The notes: a model not told the origin generated them from the sequence alone. 64,000 nt of DNA from Uloborus plumipes (GCA_038373865.1 JAXGGA010001648.1:62001-126000), one strand, 5' to 3'; counted from the first letter of the stretch, positions 12,596-23,806 are shown. Made by a program: numbers and translations.

Positions 12596-12750
12596 GTTAC
12601 AGGACCCTTCACAAAATTCAGTAACTCAAAAAGGGACCCTTCACAATGTTCAGAAACTCAAAAAGGGATTTTTCAAAAATTCAATCAGTCAAAAATGGAT
12701 CTTTCACTAAAATCCCACTCTCGAAAACGGACTCGTTACAGAAATCCGAG
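12596..12750. repeat. Degenerate minisatellite, about 32-bp unit, four to five copies
   Basis: Successive units share the plan CCCTTCACAA-TTCAG-AACTCAAAAAGGG and decay towards the right, where the unit becomes TCTTTCACTAAAATC and ends with CGAAAACGG. The spacing between AAAAGGG-type ends is about 32 bp. No function is visible. Confidence 0.6.
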
Positions 12751-13190
12751 TTTAAAGAACGATCGGGAATATTTCTTGCCGTTACTGTTTTTCACAAAAT
12801 TACTAATTAGTTTTCACAAAATTCCAAAAACAGGACCTTGGTCAAATATCCTGGATTGAACCCTGAATAACGTGACATTAATAGAGGAATGCTTTTGAAT
12901 CCTGCATTATTTGAAAAGTTTACAATTTCCTACTTATACCTAAATATATGTTTGCTTAAGTTAAGCCTTGAACCTATGATACTTTGCTTAATTTAATTGG
13001 CTACAGAATGAAAAAAATTCTTGTTGAAAAATGAATATCTTGATGTTGCATAAGTTTGTTGCAATGGCAAATAATGATCATTAAACATTTTTTGACATTT
13101 TTAACGCAAGTTTCTGACTCGGCAGGGGAACCATGGCTCAGACAGAATAGTAGCGTCTCGTTGCAAAGGTCAAAGAGCAAGCGGATTGGT
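12751..13190. other. No gene recognised
   Basis: Unremarkable AT-rich sequence lying between the minisatellite and the left arm of the inverted repeat. I see no feature. Confidence 0.5.
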
Positions 13191-14560
13191 TTAAAACGTC
13201 TGGCTCTTTGATATATCTTTCCCTATGCTTTTCTGAGCAGCATGCGGAGTGTCCGGTAGTTGCGTGTTTTACTGCGCATCACTTTTCTGCTGGTATAAAT
13301 AGTGATTTTTTAAACCATTTTAAGGGCAATGAGAAGCTTAAACCTGTTGTAGGTATGTGATGTAACACATCAATGGAAATCTCTAATCCTTGCTTTCACA
13401 ATGGTTTTATTTTATTTTTATTCTACTGGTAATTTAAAAAGAAGTTGCATGTAAAAGCTTTTGATTTTTTTTCGTTCATTAACAGCTCTGTATTTCGCGC
13501 AATTTGAAAATAGAAATCTAAAACTTGGCAGAATTACTTATCTTGTCATATGCGTCCTTCACACCAATTTTTGTTAAAATCGGAAATAGCGCGGTCAAAA
13601 CCCTTTTTTTTTCATGATTGTTTTGACGCAAAGTTACCCAAAAATGACTTAAAAATTGATGGCCTCGAATTCAAAGAATCCAAGGTTTATCTGTTAAAGT
13701 CGAAGCTCCCTTCTCGTTGGTCTGATTCATTATGGAACTGATGTATGATCGATGCAAAGAATACGAGTTCGTCAAATTGAAAACAATATTAGTTTATGCA
13801 ATACACCACCAACTCGGCTATTTCGATCCATGGACAGCTGTTTCGAGCTTATTCTGCTCTCATCAGCATGGAATACGAAAGTAGTCGAGTTGGAGGCTTA
13901 ATTCTTTCAACTTCAAAACTTGGTTCGGCCAAAGAAACTATAATATCAAAACAAACATCGCTGTGATACGCGACTCCTCCTAATATTAAATACGCTTGGA
14001 ATTATTTCATTCTTATGCTTGCACAAATGGCGAAAGCAAAGCTGCCTCGAGCGAGTCGAGTCAACCTACGCCGCTAACTAAAAACCAAACGTGAAATCAA
14101 AGTAAGCAAGTGAGCAAGTCTAACACCCTTCGCCGCTTTTAACAGGACACGCACTTTACATATATGTCTACAGCGCATGTCCTGCAAAGCGGAAGCCGCG
14201 ATCTTCGAATGCTAGATCGTTCTCGAACATTCTATGTACCCAAAGCGCGGGGAAAAGTACGTCACAGTGGCGGTCACGCCGGAAACTTCGATTCGAATCC
14301 AGACTGGTGGATCGCTTTCATTCCGCCGCGCGTTAAACTTTAGTGATCAAAACAAAACACGTAAGTATTATCATTTGTATTTGATGATGTGATGAGAATA
14401 CTCACATGATTAGACATTTTATGGCTATCAAAAATCACTATTTTTACCAGAAAAATGCGATGAGCAGTAAAAAATGCAGCCACTCTCGGCCGCCACGCAC
14501 CCCGCATGCTGCTCAGAAGAGCATACTTAAAAATATATTAGAGAGCCAGACGGCTTAAAA
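13191..14560. mobile_element. Inverted-repeat-bounded segment (about 125-bp arms) enclosing a hammerhead motif
   Basis: The left arm (13191-13311) and right arm (about 14425-14560) are inverted copies. Both contain GTCTGGCTCT, TTCTGAGCAGCATGCGG, a TTTTTACTGC or GTTTTACTGC block, and AAATAGTGATTTTT. The 1.1-kb interior is more GC-rich than its surroundings around 14040-14340 and contains the minus-strand hammerhead sequence at 13809-13893. No protein-coding frame is convincing (the 63-codon frame at 13550 resembles nothing). This could be a non-autonomous transposon or two solo repeats left by a Penelope-like element. The boundaries are approximate. Confidence 0.55.
13809..13893 (-). ncRNA. 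Hammerhead ribozyme-like sequence, type I, copy 1
   Basis: Read on the minus strand, the core order is stem I strand TCCATG, CTGATGA, a stem II hairpin GAGC/GCTC with a 7-nt loop, GAAA, palindromic CAGCTG as stem III, then TC and the second stem I strand CATGGA. Predicted self-cleavage lies after the GTC, between 13833 and 13832. Stem I is long: CCAACTCG pairs with CGAGTTGG, and CTA-TTTCG pairs with CGAAA-TAG, leaving a small internal loop. All conserved core positions are present. The very short, self-complementary stem III suggests that it works as a dimer, as described for hammerheads in Penelope-like retroelements and retrozymes. It is probably a retroelement fragment. Activity is untested. 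Confidence 0.82.
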
Positions 14561-15601
14561 TAAATGTTTTTTCGACGTTGCTAGCTCTTGGACGACAAGA
14601 ACGTAACGGCTTTACTTGTACTTCTCTTCTTCTTATTATTCTTTAAGGTGTTTTGACTCTTACTTCTTTTCATTTCATTTCAGTATAATCAGGACTGCGA
14701 ATGTCATTGCACTTCAATAAATCTGGGAGTGTTGACACGACATACCTCAACGCACGTCTTTGTTTCTGCTGTCATCTGAGGAACCATGTCCTAAGGACCA
14801 TTCGTGATCGTTACTCCTCCTTCCAGCCAAAGATACTTAGATTGAGTGAAGGCTTTGCTAATCAGCTGTGAACCATAAACTAAACGCAGCAAATCAAGAG
14901 GCGACGAAAGTTTTCTGACGAGAAACGGCTCATTTGATCTCTGTAACACATTCGAACCTGTTTTGTGTCATTGTTAGTACGGTTAGTCCAATATGTGTGA
15001 TATTGTTTCATTAAAAAATACACGCAATTCCATTAAAGTTGTAAAATTATCAGCATTAAGAAAAAAGTCCTTGACACATACCGGTTTTTTGGTTTTCGAA
15101 ACTGAGAAAAGAACGTTAAAACAGAGAAAGGGTGTTGCATATAAGTATTCAGATTCAACCAGACACATCTGCCCGTGTGAATCCTTTTCATCAAAATGTC
15201 AATTTTGGATTAGTTTTACGGCTAGATCTTCATGAAAGTTTGTCTTAAATGCAAGTTATAGTAACAAACACTCGAAGAAACTGAATTTAATTAAAAATTA
15301 AAACCATTTCTGACTTTAAAGTAGCAAAAACATGGCTGTGACATACATAAACTGTGACACATGTAAAAAGCTTGTTCTGTTTTTTATTCTTCCAAGTCCG
15401 TTCTAGAGCTTCAGTTACGAGAAGGGAGAAGAATACCAGTTTAATTTTTGTTAACTTTTTCCGTATCAGCAAAAGTGAGATCTCTCATTTAAAAAGGAAA
15501 ATCCCATTATCTGTTGTGATTTCCTGACCCTTTTAAGCGTTTGAAGACTGAAGAAACTTTTGAGAATCCATTTTGGTGAATATGCAGCATCTTTCGAATG
15601 A
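14561..15601. other. No gene recognised; upstream region of the zinc-finger gene
   Basis: I see no recognisable family or terminal repeat. Overlapping short frames near 14983-15235 lie on opposite strands and look incidental. An upstream exon or promoter of the zinc-finger gene could lie here, but no TATA box or donor site stands out clearly enough to annotate. A TA microsatellite followed by a T run ends at 15643. Confidence 0.4.
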
Positions 15602-15646
15602 ATGAACGCTTTCATATATATATATATATTTTTTTTTTTTTTTGCA

Positions 15647-16957
15647 ATGGCATATCAGTCGGATATCCATCATTGCTCTAAAAAGATTTATTTGTGCGAA
15701 CATTGCTCAAAGACATTTTCCAACGCTTCTCATTTTAAGACACACCTGAGGACCCACACCGGGGAGAAACCGTATTCCTGTGAACATTGCTCTAAGTCAT
15801 TTTCCCACGCTTCAACTTTAAAAAGACATGTCAGAATCCACACCGGGGAGAAACCGTACTCCTGTGAACATTGCTCTAAGTCATTTTCCGACGCTTCAGC
15901 TTTAAAAACACACCTGAGATTCCACTCCGGGGAGAAACCGTATTCCTGTGAATATTGCTCTAAGTCATTTCCCATAGTTTCAGCTTTAAAAAGACATCTA
16001 AGAATCCACACCGGGGAGAAACCGTATTCCTGTGAACATTGTTCTAAGTCATTTTCCGACGCTTCAGCTTTAAAAACACACCTGAGATTCCACTCCGGGG
16101 AGAAACCGTATTCCTGTGAACATTGCTCTAAGTCATTTTCCATCGTTTCAGCTTTAAAAAAACATCTAAGAATCCACACCGGGGAGAAACCGTATTCCTG
16201 TGAACATTGTTCTAAGTCATTTTCCAACGCTTCAGCTTTAAAAACACACCTGAGATTCCACTCCGGGGAGAAACCGTATTCCTGTGAACATTGCTCTAAG
16301 TCATTTCCCATAGTTTCAGCTTTAAAAAGACATCTAAGAATTCACACCGGTGAGAAACCGTATTCCTGTGGGCATTGCTCTGGGTCATTTTCCAACGCTT
16401 CCCATTTTAAGACACACCTGAGGAACCACACTGGAGAGAAACCGTACTCCTGTGATTGTTGCTCTAAGTCATTTTCCACCGCTTCAGCTTTAAAAAAACA
16501 TGTCAGAATCCACACCGGGGAGAAACCGTATTCCTGTATACATTGCTCTACATCATTTTCCGTCGCTTCAGCTTTAAAGAGACATCTCCGAATCCACACC
16601 GGGGAGAAACCTTACTCCTGCAAACTTTGCTCTAAGTCATTTTTCGACGCTTCAGCTTTAAAAATACATCTGAAATTCCACGCCGGGGAGAAACCGTACT
16701 CCTGCGAAGATTGCTCTAAATCATTTTTCGACGCTTCTGCTTTAAAGACACATCTGAGAATCCATACCGGGGAGAAGCCGTACTCCTGCGAACATTGCTC
16801 TAAGTCATTTTCCAGCGCTTCAAATTTTAAGAGACATCTGAGGATCCATACGGGAGAGAAACCGCATTCCTGTGAGCATTGCTCGAGGGCCTTTTCATTC
16901 GCTTCAAGTTTAAAGATACATCTGAGAATGCATACTGGGGGGACACCACCGTTGTGA
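15647..16957 (+). CDS. C2H2 zinc-finger protein with 15 tandem fingers
   Basis: This is a probable nuclear DNA-binding protein. Fifteen C2H2 fingers of 28 residues run back to back, from [19 protein letters not shown] to the last finger near the C terminus. They are joined by [12 protein letters not shown] linkers (SGEKPYSC after some fingers) and followed by only a short tail, TGGTPPL. I chose the ATG at 15647, giving 436 aa. The in-frame ATG at 15602 would prefix residues encoded by a TA microsatellite and T run, which is implausible. A T tract followed by CAG at 15657 could instead be a splice acceptor of a last exon. Fingers 3-8 form three near-identical two-finger units, alternating [24 protein letters not shown] with [24 protein letters not shown]. 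No KRAB, ZAD or BTB domain is encoded here. Possible AATAAA signals lie near 17312. It could be a host gene or a gene fragment moved by transposition. Confidence 0.85.
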   Translation: MAYQSDIHHCSKKIYLCEHCSKTFSNASHFKTHLRTHTGEKPYSCEHCSKSFSHASTLKRHVRIHTGEKPYSCEHCSKSFSDASALKTHLRFHSGEKPYSCEYCSKSFPIVSALKRHLRIHTGEKPYSCEHCSKSFSDASALKTHLRFHSGEKPYSCEHCSKSFSIVSALKKHLRIHTGEKPYSCEHCSKSFSNASALKTHLRFHSGEKPYSCEHCSKSFPIVSALKRHLRIHTGEKPYSCGHCSGSFSNASHFKTHLRNHTGEKPYSCDCCSKSFSTASALKKHVRIHTGEKPYSCIHCSTSFSVASALKRHLRIHTGEKPYSCKLCSKSFFDASALKIHLKFHAGEKPYSCEDCSKSFFDASALKTHLRIHTGEKPYSCEHCSKSFSSASNFKRHLRIHTGEKPHSCEHCSRAFSFASSLKIHLRMHTGGTPPL

Positions 16958-17883
16958 GCAATGTTCAATGACATACGACGTAATAATTATTCTAGCTTAT
17001 ATTCAACTAAATAGCATTAATATTTTGTTTTTCATTTGTTGAGTGTGGGGCAAAGTGGAAAAGTGGAGATAAATTTACTGTTTCAAAATGAAAAAGTTGA
17101 ATTTTTTCCGAACATTTTTGGGCTTAAAGATGGAAAAATGTATTTTTTAATACAACTTGAGTTGAAACATTGTTTTTCATTTTTGGCAGTTATTTTGTGC
17201 CTTCAAACTAAAATGGAAAATGTTCACCTGAAGAAAAAAAAAATCAATGTGAGAAATAAAATATGTTTTAGGAAACATTTTCTATCTGATTGTTAAAAAT
17301 ATTTTTCATTAAATAAATGTATAAATAAACGAATAAGTGAATAAATGAAGCAAAAAACGAATAAATATAATTATGTGTATGAAGATGTATGTAAGTATAG
17401 TATATATGTATGTTTTTTCCTTATACAAATCCACAGTTTTCGTCGGATATTCATCAAACTTGGCACATAGGTTCGTTGATGCACTAGAATGCACATAGGC
17501 GGGGTTGGAAATTTTTTAAAAATTCAAAAAGCTCAAACTTTAAATTTTTTGGCTCAAAATGACCATTTTCTTTCCATTTTGAATATATAGAGTAAGAGAG
17601 ATTAGGCTTTAATAGCATATAAATTGATAAAAATTCACTCATTTAAATATGAGTATTTTCCAAAAAACATTACGATTACAATGAATAAACAATTTAAGGC
17701 TCACCTGTTTCACTTTAGCATGAAATAAGTTAAACATAATGCCATACCGGCCAACGCCAGGTAATAATCTAATTAGGTAATAAATTAATGTATGCGAAAA
17801 ATATAAGTGAGTTAATAAGAAAATAAGCGCATGAATATCTGAAGTGTAATTAATAAGCAAAGGAATTTAACTTTATTTATTAA
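16958..17883. other. No gene recognised; 3' flank of the zinc-finger gene
   Basis: AT-rich sequence with an AATAAA-rich stretch (17312-17365), short TATG runs (17374-17412), and a stretch around 17430-17570 (TCGTCGGATATTCATCAAAC onward) with the look of a dispersed repeat, although I find no second copy in this window. No coding support. Confidence 0.45.
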
Positions 17884-18883
17884 CTAGATGCGTTGCCCGG
17901 CTTTGCACGGTCTCCCTTGATAGTAAAACTTTTGTCAAGCTACGCGTGTCTGAAAGTCCCGATTAGATTATCAAAGTGTCGATATTTTGCCGGCATCCAT
18001 AACGAAAAATCTGTTATGGACTCCACACTACTTCCTTTTTACATGGAAATTTCTTCGTAGATGCATTAAGTGTTAAAATAGTGCTTAGAGTGAGCATGAT
18101 AATCCCCACTATTTTTTTTAAGTTAAAAGCGCGTTTGTTGTCAAATATCAAATTGCTACATTATGTCACAATTAAATATTAAAGGCTAAAATCTTTGCAA
18201 TTGTTCCGAACTAAAAGGAATAATTTGCCTTGTTATAATCATCATAGGTGGGCCTCCAAACGCCATAAAATAAAATACTTTTAAGAAACAAAATACAAAA
18301 GAGGGAATCAACAATACATTTAAAAGACGTAGCCATAGCAACGCAATAAAACGTTAATAATTTGATCAGAAAAGAAATTTTTGAACTCAAAGTTCAAACG
18401 CTTGTAACTTTTTTTCTAGTGGAGATAAAAGCTTGGTTCTTCGACTGTAAGTCGAATCAATTCTGGGGTTAAAAATATCGCTCTATCCAATGGCGTAAAA
18501 ATAAAAACTGTGGAATAATTAGCTTATTTTTTATTGATGGTTTTAATGAACCAAGTATTGCTTGAAATCGGGCGAAGCCTTGCAAAAAGATAGTTTAAAA
18601 ATTGATTAACTCTCGCAGCGTGTCTAAGTTAAATAATCGGAACAAATTGCATAGGACGGAGAAAATTTTTCTGCTTCCAACTATACATAACATTAACATG
18701 TGCAGGTAATTTTTAACCCCAATATTCCGCGAGTTATGTGAAAATTGCCTTCAGGTTTCAATCTGAGAATGTACCTTTCATATTCAGCAAAAAATTTTTC
18801 AAATCGGTTCAGTGGTTCCGGAGATAACCCGGAACATGCATACCTACAAAATTTACCCTCTCTCTTTATAATATTAGTAAAGA
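17884..18883 (-). mobile_element. Non-autonomous Helitron, about 1.0 kb
   Basis: On the minus strand it begins with TCTTTACTAATATTATAAAG at 18883, preceded by A. It ends at 17884 with CTAG followed by T, the A/T insertion context of Helitrons. The end is preceded by CCGTGCAAAGCCGGGCAACG, a short hairpin-forming sequence typical of Helitron 3' termini. There are no terminal inverted repeats, no target duplication and no coding frame. A fragment matching the 3' end of the CGCCAA-rich repeat family is embedded at 18013-18105. The subterminal GCATGTTCCGGGTTATC resembles the 5' region of the larger Helitron that starts at 24219. Confidence 0.7.
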
Positions 18884-19834
18884 TGAAGAAATACTTAAGT
18901 TATTTAAAAAATGAATAAAAGTAAATTTTTCACTTGCCCCATCCACTTGGCTGTTCGTGTACTTGAGAAATTTGCTTTAAATATTTTAAATCAAAATATG
19001 CCTAAAATAAACTAAGCAAATCTTCTGCACTGGACATTAGTAGGCTTCAATTAGTACTTAAATGGTACATACAAAAATTTTTATTCATTTTTTTTATAAC
19101 AAAAAATATTTTGATAAACCACGAAATATTATAATCTGCGCATCAAATATAGGAAATGACTTGTATATTTTTTTCGTTGATCTGTAGAACTGTCTATTTT
19201 TTTGACAGGAATGAACTGTATGTTTGGGAACTGAGTTGAAGTTTTTGCTTGATGGGTGGCACTGCAAACTAAAAACATTTTCCCAAGTAGCACACTTCGT
19301 TTTTTAAAGGTTGTAAAATGGTTATTAACATTGTAACAACCGATTAAAAACGTTTAAACGTTTTTTGTGCTGCCTGGGTTACCATTTCAGTTTGCCACAC
19401 ATTCCCCAATCTACGAGAAGCGAAAAATGCGGCAAACAAACCTACTGGCAGTTGCGCTTTTTGCAAAATGAGTTACGTGGGTTTCCCATCACGTCCTGCA
19501 AATTGCTTTGTAATAGTAAAAGCGATATTTAAAAGGAGTATGATCATTCAAAGTACTCATTTTAATACTTAACCCAGTGGTTTTCAAACTTATTATACCT
19601 GTGCCCCCATCTTTTTTGCAAGGATATTCTTTGTGCCCTGCCCTCCTCATTTAAAAAAAAAATCAATTTTGTAAATGCATTGCTCAAGTGTTTATTTGAT
19701 GGGTGACAATACTATATTTCAGAGTTTCCCAAAGTGTGGTTCACGGTGTGTGCCGCTAAAAGTTAAAAAAATAGTTGAAATTGAAGGACAAGTAGCAATA
19801 TTTTAATTGTAAACGAAAGCACGTTTATAGGAAA
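18884..19834. other. Spacer with two hAT-like terminal sequences, no gene
   Basis: CCAGTGGTTTTCAAACTTAT (19574-19593) and CAGAGTTTCCCAAAGTGTGG (about 19720-19739) look like the outer ends of hAT transposons, which commonly begin CAGNG and read into AAAC or CCAAA. I cannot pair either with an opposite end or find an 8-bp duplication, so these are at most fragments. The rest is AT-rich with no coding support. Confidence 0.35.
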
Positions 19835-20217
19835 CTAGCCGGGCACCTTTCGCTGCCCGGGTTTCTGACGGATAGGATGCCGGATAGTGAAACTCATTCA
19901 TAAGTTTTTCAACATTAAATTGCACATCTATATACATAAATATCTACTTCTGTAAACAATAGCTATTTTTTCTGTCTGGAGAGACTAAAAAAACTATTAC
20001 AGACTCTCAATACGAATGCAAGTTACAAATAATGTTCAGGTAAATAGGACATGTTATGAGCTTTGCATATTAAAATAAATATATATTTACAGTATCAATC
20101 GTTCTGGAGTCTACTCTTTCGAAATATTGCGCATTAAATAAGTCCCATTTTTTGTTTGTGTCCTTTTGACTCAGCCTGGTTCTCACAATCCTGCTTTAGA
20201 GCTTAGTTATGCAGGCC

Positions 20218-22995
20218 CTATTGATAAACTACATTCTTTGTCCTGCCACCTGGTGAGTTAATGTAGAGGTGCTCCGGATTACCCACTCTGAAGCAGCCGA
20301 CATACAGCCGGCCATGGGACAATACAGGCTCTGCCAGATGCAGGCCGACCACCTTGAGAGACTGGGCCTTGTTGATGGACATTGCGAAGCTGGGCTTGAT
20401 TGGGGACTGAAGGCGCTTGAGCTTGATTGCTGTTTCCGAAGGGATGAGCGCTGAGCGGTATGCTTGGTATAAAGACATCTTCTCCCTTAGCCTTGCCTGT
20501 CATCACTGTAGCCTCCAGAACCCTTGGCATCATCAACTTCTTGATAGTCAGCCTTGTACCATTGCAGAACTTGGGTGGATCTAGGTTCCGTAGCAGCATG
20601 ATTGGGGGCTCCAGCTTTAAGTTCCAAGTTGTGTGGTGGTAATCCTGCCGGTGCCAAGCTGTTGAGGAACTCCACAGGGTAGTTCCCTACCTCATCTATG
20701 TCAGGTACAATGTCAATAGACTTGTAGCTGCAGGCCTCTCCTGGAAGTTGAGCTAGAAGCTTGGCATTGATGTCATCAACTGTCAAGTTCTTGGGTGCCA
20801 GGATGGCTCCTTCACTTAGCCAGCTGTAGCTCTGGTAGTGAAGGTGGAGGTTTGGGAATACTTTTATTCTCAGCTCAATGATGTCCTGCAACCCCCCCCC
20901 TCCCTATGACCAAAAAGTAGAGTGACCCTGCCACCCAAGTTATCAGTCCGGCAAGGTACCATTTCCAACCTCCAGAAGCTGTTGAACAAATATGCCTGCC
21001 CGTGGTCACCATTAAGTTGGGCCCTCATGTTGTTCTCAAAGCTGAAGCGTTTTACACTTGGCCGCAGGTGTGACGACTTAATGCAGGCATTGTATTCATC
21101 TGTCCTGGTGCCGTTAGGAATAACTGGCAAGGTCTGGAGAAAGTCTCCGGACAACAGGACTGTAGCTGCTCCCATGAGCATGCTGTTGCGCCTCAAGTCT
21201 TGTAGTGTGCCCGGTCAATCCCTTGTGACTAGAGATGCAAAAAACCCATAGTTTTTGAGTGCCGGGAATTTTGGGAATTTTGAATGTAAACAAACATAGT
21301 AATTTTCTACATAGTTGTTATGCCTAATGTGTGAATCAAAAATAAAGACTACGCCATTATTTGAGTTAAAAATTCAATAACTTTCAAAACAGTACTGTTA
21401 TTAAGTGTCACTACCTTTGGAGCTCTTAAAAAAGACAGAAAAAATAATAATGCCGATTTTTTTTTTTTTTTTTTTTCATTTGATAAAAACCACTCCGACA
21501 ACCTTGTCTATTGGAAATTGGAACAAAGTAAATAAAGGGATGTTTTAAAGGAGGTTAAATATATGACATACATTGAAAAACTTTTATGTTAGTTATCTAA
21601 AAAAAAGTTATGTTAGTTACATAAAATACTAAACATTTTATTTAAAAAAAACATCAATTAACACGTGGAGAAGCAATGATTGCAAGAGATAAGCAATTAG
21701 TTGCTCTTTTAGAAAGCAAACTCAACAAATCATCTCAATTTTAAATTATGCCCCGTGACGAAACAAACTCAAGATAGGGCGGCCTCTTTCACTTATTTTC
21801 TGATAAGCAATTCCATATACTACAAAACAAAACTATAGGAAATATCTTTTGAATATATCTAATTAGGGTAATAAATACAAATTTCAAAACCAGAATTTCT
21901 TAACACTTTGAAAATTCCCAAAACTCCCGGGATTTTTCAAAATTCCCTTCCCAAAAAACCCGGTTTTATCCTGGGAATAAACTGGGTTTTTTCCACCCTT
22001 TGCATCTCTACTTGTGACTCATTGTTGCCTCATCCCGTATAATGAGACTGCACTCTGAGAGCAGCTTGGCCTTTAATGTGGCACGGCTAATGTTACAAAT
22101 TGGAGTTTCCAGCTTGGCCAAGTCAAAAGGCAGTTTAAAAGCAGAGTGTGCAGTCCGACCCCCCTCCAGCAGAGTTTCTGCGATACCACTTGAGGCTACG
22201 GCCAGAGCGATCTTCTTGGTCTGCCTGAGCTTGGCCTTAACCAGAAGCAGGTTAATAACAAAAGTTTTGCTTGTTCCACCTGGAGCATCGATGAAAACGA
22301 GACCGCCTGTACCCTGTTCAATACTGGAGATTATAGCATTGTAAACACGCTTTTGGTCCTCCATAAGGCGTGGCTCATTACTATGTACATAAGTGACCAT
22401 CTCCTCTATGTCATAGCTGATCTCGAACAGGTACTCTATGGCAAGGCTACTGGATCTTGAATGTGGTGCAAAATCCTCTGTTTGTCAGGTTTTTGTGTGC
22501 ACCAAAAGAGGTCATTATAAAGGCAGAATTGTATTTCCAGATGTTGGAGCGGAAGTGTTTAGCATTTTTTGTGTCCTCAGTAAGAAGCTTCCTTAGGACC
22601 TCCGGTGGAGATTGTAATGCTTGCAACTTTACCTTGCCATTATTGCAGTACCTTCCTGAGGTCTCACCTGGCCATTTCATGGCACCACAAAATGTACACA
22701 CATTATCCATTTGGCCCATAGAGACCATATTGTTGGAACTGTAGTCTTTGGTAGGACTGTAGGAGAAGGCCCCTCTAAACCATGCAATGTTTTCTGCTAA
22801 AATGTGCTACTAATGCCGTATGCGATCCTCTCGTCCCAAAGATCCCTGGTTTCTGGTGTCTCGATGTTTCGTAGTTCAATGTTGCGAGCACGATTTTGTT
22901 GCAGCCGTTGATCTCTGACTTCTGGTGTCCCGTTGCTTCGTAATTCAGTGTTGCGAGCACAATTTTACTGTATCCGCGCTGTATTAAACTTATAA
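20218..22995 (-). pseudogene. Helitron Rep/helicase relic (PIF1-type helicase part)
   Basis: On the minus strand from the right: an arginine-rich segment with RDQRLQQNRARNIELRN (about 22990-22830), a segment with NVCTFCGAMKWPGETSGRYC (to 22447), then, in another frame, the helicase domain. Walker A appears as DAPGGTSKTF and is followed by GGRTAHSAFKLPFD. The DEAD-type box is IIRDEATMSHK. After the hAT insertion the relic continues with VLLSGDFLQTLPVIPNGT (21196-20870), a further segment (20891-20487), and the C-terminal signature block SFAMSINKAQSLKVVGLHL ending with NVVYQ and a stop at 20218. The Rep endonuclease and much of the centre are deleted, and at least four frame changes are needed. 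The function of the intact family is Helitron replication and transposition. This copy is dead. Confidence 0.85.
21230..22010. mobile_element. Non-autonomous hAT element (MITE-like), 781 bp
   Basis: The inverted ends are TAGAGATGCAAA and TTTGCATCTCTA. A perfect 8-bp target duplication, CTTGTGAC, lies at 21222-21229 and 22011-22018, diagnostic of hAT integration. The interior is AT-rich, with subterminal inverted CCGGGAATTTTGGGAATTTT-type blocks near both ends, and has no coding frame. It sits within the Helitron helicase relic and supplies the stop codon that ends the frame at 22008, so it post-dates the Helitron. A similar left end occurs at 52856. Confidence 0.9.
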
Positions 22996-23086
22996 CCATG
23001 CAACTTCCAGAATAGGAAAAAATGCTTTTCTGCCAATATGTTAAGGCCAAATTGGTAAAAACATCTAATGTAATTAAGAAATTTTT

Positions 23087-23806
23087 TACTTCCTTTTACG
23101 TAGTAAAGGAAGTATTGTGATCGCGAAAAAAAATTCACTCAAATTTAAGTCTAAATTTTGATTTTGCTCACCCCCGAATGAATGTTGAGTAGTTTTTTCG
23201 ACCTGTCTGTACCTTCCAACATGTAACCAGCCGAAAAATCCTCTTCGACCACCCCCGAGTCAATTACGACGAGTTTTCTCGTGACGTCTGTATGTACGTA
23301 TGGATGTGCGTATGTATGTATGTATATCGCATAACTCAAAAACTATATGCCGTAGAAGCTTCTAGTTAGGTGTTTAGGCTCTGAGGAGGGTCTAGTTGTG
23401 CACCTCGCCTTGCGGTTGCATTTGAAAGTTCTCCAAGGAGGTGTTTCACCCCTTTTTGGGGGTAAATCAGTGTTAATTTCAATGCAGACCTAAGTGATAT
23501 GAATTGGTGCTACCACTTGGTGATATATCGCCAAGCGTTTGACGCCAACTTGGCGACACATTTGGCGAAAAAATATATTTTTTGAATTAGGATTCAATTT
23601 GGCGCTATTGGCGATATTTTGCGAAAAATCCACTGAATGATGTTAAAATCGGCGATTTTTAGAAAATTGATCATTGTAAAACATTTTTCTCCATTGTTTT
23701 TCGTGGAAAACTAGGGATGTAAATGTCTGAATTATTATCTTGCTCCCTTCAAGCGTTATTTTACACGTAAAATGAAGTAGTATGGAGTCCATACCAAATT
23801 TTTTGA
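23087..23806 (+). repeat. CGCCAA-rich interspersed repeat, copy C (most complete)
   Basis: It starts with the perfect palindrome ACTTCCTTTTAC-GTA-GTAAAGGAAGT and closes with TTACACGTAAAATGAAGTAG followed by a conserved GGAGTCCATACCA. Internal landmarks in order are TTGAGTAGTTTTTTCGACCT, an ATGT microsatellite (23281-23330), the GTCTAGTTGTGCACCTCGCC block, and a cluster of TTGGCG/CGCCAA words (23517-23575). No protein frame is evident. At about 720 bp it is close to a unit-length copy and is the best reference for the two copies at 3488-5682. Confidence 0.7.

Noticed and set aside
13550..13741. 63-codon frame inside the inverted-repeat segment
   Set aside because: No resemblance to known proteins. 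Its position within a non-coding repeat makes chance more likely.
15730..16974. Long minus-strand open frames (193, 120 and 85 codons) with repeats of [15 protein letters not shown]
   Set aside because: They are mirror frames of the zinc-finger array. Their repetitiveness comes from the 84-bp finger unit on the other strand.
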